Below, piece after piece: positions 1 to 8,121 of a DNA stretch of 64,000 nucleotides (its first letter is position 1; the number at the start of each line of letters is the position of its first letter). Made by a program: the position numbers and the translations under genes. The notes under the pieces were generated by a model. The model did no database searches. It saw only the letters and a program-made list of their open reading frames with translations, and was not told where the DNA came from. Source of the DNA: Neorhizobium tomejilense. Its GTDB lineage: Bacteria; Pseudomonadota; Alphaproteobacteria; Rhizobiales; Rhizobiaceae. The stretch spans positions 1 through 64,000 of the forward strand of contig PVBG01000011.1 of the NCBI GenBank assembly GCA_002968845.1, read 5' to 3'.

Positions 1-93
1 GGTAAACACTTTCCCCAATCCGGCTGGTGACTTTTGGCGGCGGGCTTGCTAAGGCCACGCCCTGTTGAACAATCATCAAAAAGTTGATTATCG

Positions 94-2361
94 ATGCCCG
101 ATCTGCTTCTCGAACTCCGCTCGGAGGAAATTCCCGCCCGCATGCAGCGCAAGGCGGCGGGAGACCTGAAAAAGCTCGTCACCGACGCGCTGGTGGAAGC
201 GGGTCTGACCTATGAGGGTGCGCGCGAATACTGGACGCCGCGTCGCCTGACGCTGGATATCCGCGGCATGACGGCCCGCTCCGCAGATCAGCGCGAGGAA
301 CGCAAGGGTCCGCGCACCGACGCGCCGGAAGGTGCCATCGCCGGCTTTTTGCGCGGTGCGGGTCTGTCGTCGATCTCCGAGGCCCAGGTCGTCAACGACC
401 CGAAGAAGGGCGATTTCTACGTCGCCGTCATCTCCAAGCCCGGCCGTCCGGCGGAAGAAATCATCGCCGAGGTGATGCCCGGCATCATCCGCAATTTCCC
501 CTGGCCGAAATCGATGCGCTGGGGTGCTGCCTCGATGCCGAAGGGCGCACGCTTTGCCGGCATTGACGGCAAGGGTCCGGAAAGCCTGCGCTGGGTGCGC
601 CCGCTGCAGTCGATCGTCTGCGTCTTCGGCCCGGAACATGATGAAACCCAGGTCATCCCCTTCGAGATCGACGGCCTGACCGCCAGCAACATCACCTACG
701 GCCATCGGTTCCACGCGCCTGACGCCATCACCGTGCGCCGTTTCGACGATTACGTGACGAGCCTCGAAAAGGCGAAGGTCATGCTCGATGCCGACCGCCG
801 CAAGGACGTCATCCTGCACGATGCCCGCGATCTCGCCTTCGCCAACGGCCTCGACCTGGTCGAAGACGAAGGTCTTCTGGAGGAAGTCTCCGGCCTCGTC
901 GAATGGCCGCATGTGCTGATGGGCGAGTTCGAACAGGATTATCTCGAAATCCCCTCCGAAATCATTCGCCTGACCATCAAGACGAACCAGAAATGTTTCG
1001 TCACCCGCCCGCAGGCCGGCGGGGAAGGGCTCTCCAACCGCTTCATCCTGATTTCGAACATCGAGGCGAAGGACGGCGGCAAGGAGATCATGCACGGCAA
1101 CGGCAAGGTCGTGCGCGCCCGTCTCTCCGACGCCAAGCATTTCTGGACCCGCGACCAGGGCGACATGCCCGACCTGGACACGCTAGAAGCATCAGCCGGG
1201 AAGTTCGATCTCGACCTCAAGAAGCCGCTCGACCAGCGCATGGCGAAGCTCGACGCGCTGAACGTGACCTTCCACGCCAAGCTCGGCACGCAGGGCGAAC
1301 GTGTGGCGCGTATCCGCGCGCTAGCGAAGGAACTGGCAAAAGTCACCGGCGCCGATCCGGCACTCGTCGATCGCGCCGCGGTACTGGCCAAGGCCGACCT
1401 GCGCACCGAAGCTGTCGGCGAATTTCCTGAACTGCAGGGCCTGATGGGGCGTAGATACGCGCTGCTACAGGGCGAGGATGCGTCCGTCGCTGCTGCCATC
1501 GAGGATCACTGGAAGCCGAACGGCCCGTCGGATCGTCTTCCGGAAGACAAGGTCGGCCTGACGGTCGCCCTTGCCGATAAGCTCGATACGCTCGTCGGCT
1601 TCTGGGCGATCGACGAAAAGCCGACCGGCTCCAAGGACCCGTATGCGCTGCGTCGTGCGGCGTTGGGCATCGTACGTGTTCTGCTGGAGCGGAAGGTGCG
1701 TTTACCGTTGGCGAGATCGATGGATTCGGGATTTGATGCGATTGATGATCACATCGACCAGCTAGCAGTGCGTGAAAAAGCAAGACAAGGTGGCTTTTTC
1801 ATGCATGCTCGAGCTATAGTTGGAGATGGGAAGGAAAGAAATCGCGACCTCCTCTCCTTCTTCCACGACCGCCTCAAAGTCTACCTTCGCGACCAGGGCG
1901 CCCGCCACGACCTCATCGACGCTGTCCTCACACCGTCCTCCGACGACCTGCTGATGGTCGCCCGGCGCGTCGAGGCGCTGACGGCGTTCATCACCTCGGA
2001 AGACGGCAAGAACCTGCTCGCCGGCACCAAGCGCGCCGTGCAGCTGCTCGCCGCGGAAGAGAAGAAGGGCACCGTCGTTGCTGATGGCGTTTCCGAGGAA
2101 CTGCTGAGGCTCGATGCCGAAAAGGCGCTTTGGGCAGCCATCACCGTCGCCTCGAAGGAAGCGGCCGAGGCCGTCGCCAAGGAAGACTTCCGCTCGGCCA
2201 TGGAAGCCCTGTCGAAACTCCGTGTCCCCGTCGACAAATTCTTCGAGGATGTGCTCGTCAACGACGAGGACACCGCCATCCGCGCCAATCGCCTGGCGCT
2301 CCTGAAAGCCATCCGCGAGGCAACCGCGACCGTCGCGGACTTTTCCAAGATCGGCGGCTGA
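94..2361 (+). CDS. glyS: Glycine--tRNA ligase beta subunit
   Basis: This is the beta subunit of the heterotetrameric (alpha2beta2) bacterial glycyl-tRNA synthetase, a cytoplasmic enzyme that charges tRNA-Gly. The 755-residue product starts [17 protein letters not shown], the classic GlyS N-terminus, and carries the family blocks [10 protein letters not shown] and the C-terminal DALR-like anticodon-binding region ([14 protein letters not shown]). It is longer than the E. coli protein (about 690 residues). The extra length is mostly in a linker at roughly residues 535-590 (nt 1697-1860), where the DNA turns AT-richer and uses rare codons (AGA, CGA, ATA, TTA). The glyQ alpha-subunit gene is expected upstream but lies outside the window; nothing codes in positions 1-93. 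The start has only a weak Shine-Dalgarno. The call is secure; the origin of the linker is uncertain. Confidence 0.97.
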   Translation: MPDLLLELRSEEIPARMQRKAAGDLKKLVTDALVEAGLTYEGAREYWTPRRLTLDIRGMTARSADQREERKGPRTDAPEGAIAGFLRGAGLSSISEAQVVNDPKKGDFYVAVISKPGRPAEEIIAEVMPGIIRNFPWPKSMRWGAASMPKGARFAGIDGKGPESLRWVRPLQSIVCVFGPEHDETQVIPFEIDGLTASNITYGHRFHAPDAITVRRFDDYVTSLEKAKVMLDADRRKDVILHDARDLAFANGLDLVEDEGLLEEVSGLVEWPHVLMGEFEQDYLEIPSEIIRLTIKTNQKCFVTRPQAGGEGLSNRFILISNIEAKDGGKEIMHGNGKVVRARLSDAKHFWTRDQGDMPDLDTLEASAGKFDLDLKKPLDQRMAKLDALNVTFHAKLGTQGERVARIRALAKELAKVTGADPALVDRAAVLAKADLRTEAVGEFPELQGLMGRRYALLQGEDASVAAAIEDHWKPNGPSDRLPEDKVGLTVALADKLDTLVGFWAIDEKPTGSKDPYALRRAALGIVRVLLERKVRLPLARSMDSGFDAIDDHIDQLAVREKARQGGFFMHARAIVGDGKERNRDLLSFFHDRLKVYLRDQGARHDLIDAVLTPSSDDLLMVARRVEALTAFITSEDGKNLLAGTKRAVQLLAAEEKKGTVVADGVSEELLRLDAEKALWAAITVASKEAAEAVAKEDFRSAMEALSKLRVPVDKFFEDVLVNDEDTAIRANRLALLKAIREATATVADFSKIGG
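1774..1800. repeat. Inverted repeat inside the glyS linker
   Basis: An 8-bp perfect inverted repeat (GAAAAAGC at 1774-1781 and GCTTTTTC at 1793-1800, 11-nt loop) lies within the low-GC, rare-codon linker of glyS. It keeps the reading frame. It may be only an accidental structure in a poorly constrained linker, but the surrounding base composition is unlike the rest of the gene. Confidence 0.5.
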
Positions 2362-2379
2362 ACGTCCGACGCTATTGGG

Positions 2380-2405
2380 TGATGGTGACGCATATGTTAC
2401 CATCA
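2380..2405. promoter_or_regulatory. Putative operator of the killer/antidote module
   Basis: An imperfect inverted repeat, TGATGGTGAC at 2380-2389 and GTTACCATCA at 2396-2405, matches at 9 of 10 positions with a 6-nt spacer (GCATAT). It ends 4 nt before the toxin start codon. Toxin-antitoxin operons are normally autorepressed by the antitoxin at such repeats, so this is the likely binding site of the protein encoded at 2732. The placement is observed; the function is inferred. Confidence 0.6.
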
Positions 2406-2409
2406 TCCA

Positions 2410-2730
2410 ATGAAGATCACCGAATACCTTGAACCAAATGGATCGAGCCCTTTCGGGCGGTGGTTTTCGAAGATCGAGTCCCGTGCGGCCTCGAAGGTGA
2501 CGATTGCGCTGGCGCGGATCGGACAAGGCAACCTCTCGAACGTGAAGTCGGTCGGCGCCGGAGTGCTGGGATACCGGATCGACTATGGACCCGGCTACCG
2601 GATCTATTTCGGTCGGGACGGCGGGCAACTGGTGATCCTGTTGGTCGGCTGAACCAAACAGCGCCAGCAAAATGATATCGAGACCGCGCTTGGCTATTGG
2701 CAGAACTACAAATCCAGGAAGGGAAGCTGA
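2410..2730 (+). pseudogene. Broken addiction-module killer protein (RelE/HigB-like toxin) with in-frame stop
   Basis: The product begins MKITEYLEPNGSSPFGRWF and has the hallmark GPGYRIYFGRDGGQLVILL of the small RelE/ParE-superfamily 'addiction module killer' family (HI1419 type, about 95-110 residues). Translation stops at TGA 2650-2652 after 80 residues. Reading on in the same frame gives TKQRQQNDIETALGYWQNYK and a natural stop at 2728-2730, just before the antitoxin start. The family normally has a glycine (GGA or similar) where the TGA stands, then conserved Lys, Gln and Asp-Ile residues. A single GGA-to-TGA change therefore removes the conserved C-terminal 26 residues. The toxin is probably inactive, unless the stop is read through or is a sequencing error. 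Confidence 0.8.
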
Positions 2731-2731
2731 T

Positions 2732-3046
2732 ATGGCCCTGACACGCGAATTCAAGGAAACGGTGAAGGCCCGGCTGGATCAGGATCCGGCATTTCGCGCG
2801 GCTTTGCTTTCGGATGCGGTCGAACTTCTTCTGGAAGGCGATCTCGAAACCGGTAAGAGCGTGCTGCGCGACTTCATCAACGCCACGATCGGTTTCGAGA
2901 CATTGGCCGAAAAGGTCGATATGCCGGCCAAGAGCCTGATGCGAATGTTCGGACCGAAAGGCAATCCGCGCGCCGATAATCTGTTCAATGTCATCCGGCA
3001 ATTGCAGGAAAGCTCGGGCATCCACCTGGCAGTGGCCGCCGCCTGA
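2732..3046 (+). CDS. Addiction-module antidote protein (HTH antitoxin)
   Basis: This 104-residue protein, starting MALTREFKETVKARL, matches the antidote partner (HI1420 type) of the killer family upstream. It has a short helical N-terminus followed by an XRE-like helix-turn-helix (ETLAEKVDMPAKSLMRMFG, then GNPRADNLFNVIRQL). Its ATG follows the ancestral toxin stop by one base and is preceded by an AGGAAGGGAAG ribosome site, which sets this start over an in-frame upstream one at 2672. It probably binds the inverted repeat at 2380-2405 and represses the operon. The antitoxin looks intact although the toxin is truncated. Confidence 0.82.
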   Translation: MALTREFKETVKARLDQDPAFRAALLSDAVELLLEGDLETGKSVLRDFINATIGFETLAEKVDMPAKSLMRMFGPKGNPRADNLFNVIRQLQESSGIHLAVAAA

Positions 3047-3054
3047 TCTTAACC

Positions 3055-3090
3055 CCAAAAAAAACCGCCGGATCTTTCGACCCGGCGGTT
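3055..3090 (-). terminator. Intrinsic terminator of the first chemoreceptor gene
   Basis: A 9-bp stem (AACCGCCGG at 3063-3071 with CCGGCGGTT at 3082-3090) is followed on the minus strand by eight T residues. It lies between the convergent antitoxin and chemoreceptor genes and can serve both, but the T-tract points to minus-strand transcripts. Confidence 0.85.
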
Positions 3091-3113
3091 CCCCGTCCCC
3101 CGACTAACTTTTA

Positions 3114-4967
3114 TTAGCTGGCGCGGCGCATCTTCTGTGCGACGCGGTTGAGGTTGCCGGCACCGGCATTGTAGCCGGTATTGTGGCCTGCGCTGATGCG
3201 GAAGCTGCTGATCAGGCTCAGCAGTTCATCGGTGTCGGCGGCAAGCGCCTCGGCCGAGGCGGTCGTTTCTTCGGCCATCGCCGCATTGTGCTGGGTGGCC
3301 GCGTCGAGCTGGTTCAGCGACGACGAGATCGAGCGCAGCGTCGTGTCCTGTTCGGAGGCCGAATGGGCGATCTTGCCGACGATGTCGCTCGCCGCCTTCA
3401 CCTGGTTGGAAATCCGTTTCAGGGCTTCGCCGGCTTCGCCAACGAGGCGGACGCCGTTCTGCACCTGTCCGGAAGAACGCGAGATCTGGTCCTTGATCTC
3501 TTTTGCCGCAGCGGCGGAGCGCTGGGCCAGTTCGCGCACTTCCTGGGCGACGACCGCAAAACCCTTGCCGGACTCGCCGGCGCGGGCTGCTTCGACGCCT
3601 GCATTGAGCGCCAGCAGGTTGGTCTGGAAGGCGATATCGTCGATGACGCCGATAATCTTGGAGATCTCGTCCGACGAATGTTCGATGCCGCCCATCGCGT
3701 CGATCGCCTGGGCGACGATCTGGTCGGAGCGGGTGGCCTCGGCGCTGACCGAGGTGACGCGCTGGGCTGCCTCATGCGCGCCTTCTGCCGTCTGGCGAAC
3801 GGCGACGGTGAGTTCGTCGAGAGCCGCGGACGTTTCTTCGAGATTGGCGGCCTGACGTTCGGTGCGTTGCGACAATTCGCTCGAGGCGCGGCGGATTTCT
3901 TCCTTCGAACCGCCGATGTCGATGCCCTTGGCATTGACCTTGCTCATAGCCGCTTCGAGATGGGCGAGCGCCTCGTTGAAGTTGTGGCGCAGCGTCTCGT
4001 AACGCGGGCCGAGATCGCCGCAGCGGATCGTCAAGTCGCTTTGGGCGAGTGATTCCAGCGCTTCGCCGATGGTGGAGACCACCCGGGTCTGCAGCGCGGC
4101 TTCCTGCTGCTGGCCGTCGAGGTTCTGCTGGCGCTCGCGGTCGAGCTCCTGGCGCTGCTTTTCCTCGCGGTCGGCCATGGCATGGCGTTCGCGGATCTTT
4201 TCCTGCAGCGCCTGAGTGGCCTTCGCCATCATGCCCACTTCGTTCGACATGTCCGTATGCGGGATGGCGATCGTGACGTTTTCGTCGGCGACCGCCTGAA
4301 GCGTGCCATGCACGGCGGCGAGAGGCTTGGTGATGCCGCGGATCACCACATAGGCAGCCGCAAGGGCGATTATCAAGGCGAGCGCGCCGATAGCGAGTGC
4401 GTCCAGCACCATTCCGCGAATCTGCGCCTGCAGGTCGTCGGTGTAGACGCCTGTCGCAATGACCATCTGCCAGGGTTCGAATGCCTTCGCATAGGAGCTC
4501 TTCGAAAAGTCGCCATCAGGCAGGCCGGGCTTGGTTGTGCTTATATAATCGACAATTCCGCCGCCGGATCTGCCAACGGAGACCATTTCGTCGCGGAACA
4601 GTTTTCCGGCAGAATCAGGTTTGCCCTTGCCGCTCTCGCCGACCTTCTTCGGATCGGGATGCATCAGCATCTTCACGTCGTAGTCATAGGCAAAGAGATA
4701 GCCGTCGGGCTGGAAGCTCATGGCGGAGACTGCGGCGAAGGCCTGCTTCTGGGCTTCTGCGCGCGTCAGCTCACCGGCCGCCTCACGCTGCTGGAACTTC
4801 TTTAGGATGCCGATACCTGACTCCACCTGGGTCCGCAGCATTCCATACCGCTCGGCATAGATAGCGCGCGTCGAGGTCTGGAGTTGGAAATAGGTCACGA
4901 CAGCGAAGCCGGCGATCAGGGCCAGAACCAGCAGGACGAGCTGGTTTGAAATCCTCAGGTTTTTCAT
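3114..4967 (-). CDS. Methyl-accepting chemotaxis protein, single-Cache sensor (copy 1)
   Basis: This inner-membrane chemoreceptor signals to CheA/CheW and the flagellar motor. The 617-residue product starts MKNLRISNQLVLLVLALIAG (first membrane segment). A periplasmic sCache-type domain follows, with the blocks DGYLFAYDYDVKMLMHPDP, GKLFRDEMVS and FEPWQMVIATGVYTDDL, then a second membrane segment (about 200-220), HAMP, and a cytoplasmic signalling domain with the hairpin tip [20 protein letters not shown]. There is no C-terminal CheR-tethering pentapeptide; the protein ends KMRRAS. The ATG at 4967 has GGAACGA before it; a longer frame extends upstream but lacks family similarity. It is the same length as its neighbour at 5369, and their last 295 residues differ at one position. 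The ligand is unknown, probably a small carboxylate judging from the domain family. Confidence 0.95.
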   Translation of the reverse strand: MKNLRISNQLVLLVLALIAGFAVVTYFQLQTSTRAIYAERYGMLRTQVESGIGILKKFQQREAAGELTRAEAQKQAFAAVSAMSFQPDGYLFAYDYDVKMLMHPDPKKVGESGKGKPDSAGKLFRDEMVSVGRSGGGIVDYISTTKPGLPDGDFSKSSYAKAFEPWQMVIATGVYTDDLQAQIRGMVLDALAIGALALIIALAAAYVVIRGITKPLAAVHGTLQAVADENVTIAIPHTDMSNEVGMMAKATQALQEKIRERHAMADREEKQRQELDRERQQNLDGQQQEAALQTRVVSTIGEALESLAQSDLTIRCGDLGPRYETLRHNFNEALAHLEAAMSKVNAKGIDIGGSKEEIRRASSELSQRTERQAANLEETSAALDELTVAVRQTAEGAHEAAQRVTSVSAEATRSDQIVAQAIDAMGGIEHSSDEISKIIGVIDDIAFQTNLLALNAGVEAARAGESGKGFAVVAQEVRELAQRSAAAAKEIKDQISRSSGQVQNGVRLVGEAGEALKRISNQVKAASDIVGKIAHSASEQDTTLRSISSSLNQLDAATQHNAAMAEETTASAEALAADTDELLSLISSFRISAGHNTGYNAGAGNLNRVAQKMRRAS

Positions 4968-5316
4968 GTTCGTTCCATAAGTGATTGAGCTCGCCTCGAG
5001 CGACTTGGAAGAATGATTCTGAATGGAGAGGCGCTTCTGCGCGTGGAAATGTGCTGCATCGCACACCCGAGAGAATATGATGCAATATTTGAATAAAAAT
5101 TTAACAAAAGCGAATTTCAGGGATGATATTTGGCAATCCAGAGAAATTATGCGTATGTTTTTCACGAGGAAGTGCGTTTAAAGCTGTCGCCAATAAAGGA
5201 AATTTGAGCATCAAGGCTCAATAAGCCGAAGCGGTTTGGAAATAGTATTTAATGTCCATGCATTATATACTTGAGTTGAATTTTTACTTTGTGACTTGTT
5301 ATCTCTTATGATGCAG
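4968..5316 (-). promoter_or_regulatory. Upstream region of chemoreceptor copy 1 with a shared AT-rich element
   Basis: No gene is seen here. On the plus strand, ATTTGAATAAAAATTTAA at 5087-5104 recurs exactly at 7351-7368 upstream of the second chemoreceptor, about 120-130 nt before each start. A second shared block, GTGCTGCATCGCAC at 5051-5064 (an inverted repeat), recurs with one change and one extra base at 7312-7326. The paired spacing suggests a common promoter or activator site. On the minus strand a TATAAT-like hexamer (5267-5262) occurs further upstream. Functional assignment is inferred. Confidence 0.5.
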
Positions 5317-5340
5317 CCGCCGGATCTTTCGATCCGGCGG
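5317..5340. terminator. Hairpin after chemoreceptor copy 2
   Basis: A perfect 10-bp stem (CCGCCGGATC with GATCCGGCGG, loop TTTC) lies 28 nt past the stop of the second chemoreceptor gene. It is almost the same hairpin as the one after copy 1, so the duplication appears to include the 3' flank. It lacks a strong T-tract on either side, so termination may be weaker than at copy 1. Confidence 0.65.
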
Positions 5341-5368
5341 TTCCTCCGTCCCATGTATTGGATTGGCG

Positions 5369-7222
5369 TCAGCTGGCCCGGCGCATCTTCTGTGCGACGC
5401 GGTTGAGGCCGCCGGCACCGGCATTGTAGCCGGTATTGTGGCCTGCACTGATGCGGAAGCTGCTGATCAGGCTGAGCAGTTCATCGGTATCGGCGGCAAG
5501 CGCTTCGGCCGAGGCGGTCGTTTCTTCCGCCATCGCCGCATTGTGCTGGGTGGCCGCGTCGAGTTGGTTCAGCGACGACGAGATCGAGCGCAGCGTGGTG
5601 TCCTGTTCGGAGGCCGAATGGGCGATCTTGCCGACGATGTCGCTCGCCGCCTTCACCTGGTTGGAGATCCGCTTCAGGGCTTCGCCGGCTTCGCCGACGA
5701 GGCGGACGCCGTTCTGCACCTGTCCGGAAGAACGCGAGATCTGATCCTTGATCTCTTTTGCCGCAGCGGCGGAGCGCTGGGCGAGTTCGCGGACTTCCTG
5801 GGCGACGACCGCAAAACCCTTGCCGGACTCGCCGGCGCGGGCTGCTTCGACGCCTGCATTGAGCGCCAGCAGGTTGGTCTGGAAGGCGATATCGTCGATG
5901 ACGCCGATAATCTTGGAGATCTCGTCCGACGAATGTTCGATGCCGCCCATCGCGTCGATCGCCTGGGCGACGATCTGGTCGGAGCGGGTGGCCTCGGCGC
6001 TGACCGAGGTGACGCGCTGGGCTGCCTCATGCGCGCCTTCTGCCGTCTGGCGAACGGCGACGGTGAGTTCGTCGAGAGCCGCGGACGTTTCTTCGAGATT
6101 GGCGGCCTGACGTTCGGTGCGTTGCGACAATTCGCTCGAGGCGCGGCGGATTTCTTCCTTCGAACCGCCGATGTCAATGCCCTTGGCATTGACCTTGCTC
6201 ATCGCCGCTTCGAGATGGGCGAGTGCTTCGTTGAAGTTGTGGCGCAACGTCTCGTAACGCGCTCCGAGATCGCTGCAGCGAACGGTGAGGTCGCCTTGGG
6301 CAAGCGCTTCGAGCGCTTCGCCGATGGTGGAGACCACGCGGGTCTGCAGCGCGGCTTCCTGCTGCTGCATATCGACATTCTGCTGGCGCTCGCGATCGAG
6401 TTCCGTCTTCTGTTTTTCCTCGCGATCGGCCATGGCATGGCGTTCGCGGATCTTTTCCTGCAGAGCCTGGGTGGCTTGCGCCATCATGCCCACTTCGTTC
6501 GACATGTCCGTATGCGGGATCGTCGCGGTGACATTTTCATCGGCGACGGCCTGCAGGGCCGTGTGCACGGCGGCGAGCGGCTTGGTGATGTTGCGGATGA
6601 CGAGGACGGCGACGCCGAGTGCGAACAGGAAGGCGATGAAGCCGATGCCGACCACTTCCAGGATCGTCTTGTTGATCTTGGCGTCGAGGTCGTCGGTGTA
6701 AACGCCTGTGCCGACAATGAGCTGCCAGGGCTCGAAGGCGCGGGAATAGGCGGCCTTTTCGAAGACCTTGTCAGCCGGCATGCCGGGCTTTTCCCAGTAA
6801 TAGGTGGTGACGCCGCCGCCGGCACGGCCCTTGGCGACCATCTCTTCGCGGAACAGGTTGCCCATCTTGTCTGGCTGACCCTTCTGGTTCACGCCAATCA
6901 GTTTGGAATTGAAGTGGAACTGCGTTACCGTCTCGTAGTTCAGGCCGAAGATGTAGCCTGCCGGCTCGTATTTGATCCCTGCCACGGTTGCGTAAGCCAA
7001 TTTCTGCGCGTCATCGCGCTTCAGCTCGCCCGACTTTTCCCGGTCGTAATAGGATTGCAGGATGGAAATGCCCGATTCCACCTGGGTGCGCAGCATTTCG
7101 TAACGCTCGGCATAGATGGAGGCGATCGACGTGCGGATCTGATAGTAGGTGACGGCGGTAAAAGCCACCATGAGCACTGCCACCATGGTCAATAACTGGT
7201 GGGAAATCTTGAGATTCTTCAT
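5369..7222 (-). CDS. Methyl-accepting chemotaxis protein, single-Cache sensor (copy 2)
   Basis: This is the paralogue of the receptor at 3114-4967, also 617 residues, and starts MKNLKISHQLLTMVAVLMVA. The periplasmic sCache domain has diverged (AGYIFGLNYETVTQFHFNSK, GNLFREEMVAKGRAGGGVT, YYWEKPGMPAD), while the last 295 residues match copy 1 except Gly for Asn near the end. HAMP and the signalling hairpin are complete. The ATG at 7222 has GTGAG 8 nt upstream and matches the start of copy 1; a GTG at 7234 is in frame. The two receptors probably share methylation and CheA partners but detect different ligands. No CheR pentapeptide is present. Confidence 0.95.
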   Translation of the reverse strand: MKNLKISHQLLTMVAVLMVAFTAVTYYQIRTSIASIYAERYEMLRTQVESGISILQSYYDREKSGELKRDDAQKLAYATVAGIKYEPAGYIFGLNYETVTQFHFNSKLIGVNQKGQPDKMGNLFREEMVAKGRAGGGVTTYYWEKPGMPADKVFEKAAYSRAFEPWQLIVGTGVYTDDLDAKINKTILEVVGIGFIAFLFALGVAVLVIRNITKPLAAVHTALQAVADENVTATIPHTDMSNEVGMMAQATQALQEKIRERHAMADREEKQKTELDRERQQNVDMQQQEAALQTRVVSTIGEALEALAQGDLTVRCSDLGARYETLRHNFNEALAHLEAAMSKVNAKGIDIGGSKEEIRRASSELSQRTERQAANLEETSAALDELTVAVRQTAEGAHEAAQRVTSVSAEATRSDQIVAQAIDAMGGIEHSSDEISKIIGVIDDIAFQTNLLALNAGVEAARAGESGKGFAVVAQEVRELAQRSAAAAKEIKDQISRSSGQVQNGVRLVGEAGEALKRISNQVKAASDIVGKIAHSASEQDTTLRSISSSLNQLDAATQHNAAMAEETTASAEALAADTDELLSLISSFRISAGHNTGYNAGAGGLNRVAQKMRRAS

Positions 7223-7311
7223 GTTTCGACTCACTTTCAGGCAGCCGAACTCTCCCGGAGGAGCCGGAGCGGGGGCGAAATTTTTGGGGAAGCGCGTCCT
7301 GCGCCGGTCAC

Positions 7312-7368
7312 GTGCTTACATCGCACTATGACGGGAGAGTGATCTCGAACATTTGAATAAAAATTTAA
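7312..7368 (-). promoter_or_regulatory. Promoter-proximal shared elements of chemoreceptor copy 2
   Basis: ATTTGAATAAAAATTTAA (7351-7368) and GTGCTTACATCGCAC (7312-7326) correspond to the pair upstream of copy 1, with nearly the same separation. The rest of 7223-7501 shows no coding potential. Confidence 0.45.
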
Positions 7369-7371
7369 TTA

Positions 7372-7392
7372 TCGGGGTCTTGACAGCCCCGA
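7372..7392 (-). terminator. Probable terminator of the secreted-protein gene at 7502
   Basis: TCGGGG (7372-7377) pairs with CCCCGA (7387-7392). On the minus strand the hairpin is followed by an AT-rich run that includes five T residues. It lies 110 nt past the stop at 7502 and next to the chemoreceptor promoter elements. Confidence 0.5.
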
Positions 7393-7501
7393 ACGCAAAT
7401 ATTTTGGGCAGGTCGGATTTGACGATGCACAATTTGCGCGCATGCCGTGAAACGGCGTTCCAGAAGCACTTTCTGCTATGTAAATATAATGATTTTCTAA
7501 C

Positions 7502-8020
7502 TTAGAACCGGTTGGTGCGCAGCTCGAACATGTCGAGGACCAGCGGCTTCGGCGCGAACGAAGCTTCGGCAATTCCGACCGACGCGTCGCCGATTGTCTT
7601 CACGGCACTGGTCATGGCGTCGGTATCGATGCCATCACTCGGTGCTTCGGCGGCGACGATCTGCGTCTGGGTCGAGCCGTTGGTCGTCGGGTGAAGTTCG
7701 GCAATGGCCTTTTCCTCGGCCATCCATTGGGGCAGCTTGCTGACATGGACCACCGGCGAGCCGCCGAGCCAGGCTTCGGTGCGCGCCAGCTTCTTCTCAC
7801 CGTTGATCTCGATGACTTCCGTCTTCTGGGTGCCTGCCGGCAGATCGGGAACCTTGTAGGCCGCCTCGTCGGATTTCGGGGCCACGGCGACCGGGCAGCT
7901 TGCGCAGGTCTTGGTGACGATACTGACGCCTGGCTGGTGCGCGCTGTTGATCACCGTGATCGAGGACGCGAAAGCGGAACCGCTTGCAAACACCAGAGCT
8001 GTAGCCAGAACGAGACGCAT
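7502..8020 (-). CDS. Secreted small protein of unknown function (possibly HPE1-like)
   Basis: This 172-residue protein begins with a clear Sec signal peptide (MRLVLATALVFASGSAFASS) and has a short conserved-looking segment, KTCASCPVAVAP, with a CxxC pair that could form a disulfide or bind metal. No catalytic motif is seen. Rhizobial proteins of this size and layout are sometimes named 'plant virulence effector HPE1-like'; I recall the resemblance only loosely and do not infer virulence. An AAGGA ribosome site precedes the ATG. It stands alone, 101 nt before the 3' end of purD on the same strand, with its own likely terminator. Confidence 0.6.
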   Translation of the reverse strand: MRLVLATALVFASGSAFASSITVINSAHQPGVSIVTKTCASCPVAVAPKSDEAAYKVPDLPAGTQKTEVIEINGEKKLARTEAWLGGSPVVHVSKLPQWMAEEKAIAELHPTTNGSTQTQIVAAEAPSDGIDTDAMTSAVKTIGDASVGIAEASFAPKPLVLDMFELRTNRF

Positions 8021-8121
8021 GACCGGGAATCCTTCTTGAGGTCCCCAATGTTTACCGCCGCTTCGTTTCTATCCCGTCTGGATAATCGGTAAATTTTGAA
8101 TGAACTTGGCGTTTCCGGCAC

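Noticed and set aside
2410..2730. The in-frame TGA of the toxin gene as a selenocysteine codon
   Set aside because: The family has no selenoprotein members, there is no evident SECIS element, and a glycine is expected at the position.
4968..5165. A 66-residue N-terminal extension of chemoreceptor copy 1
   Set aside because: It is AT-rich, lacks similarity to copy 2, and precedes a start with a good ribosome site that makes both receptors equal in length. It also covers the shared promoter elements.
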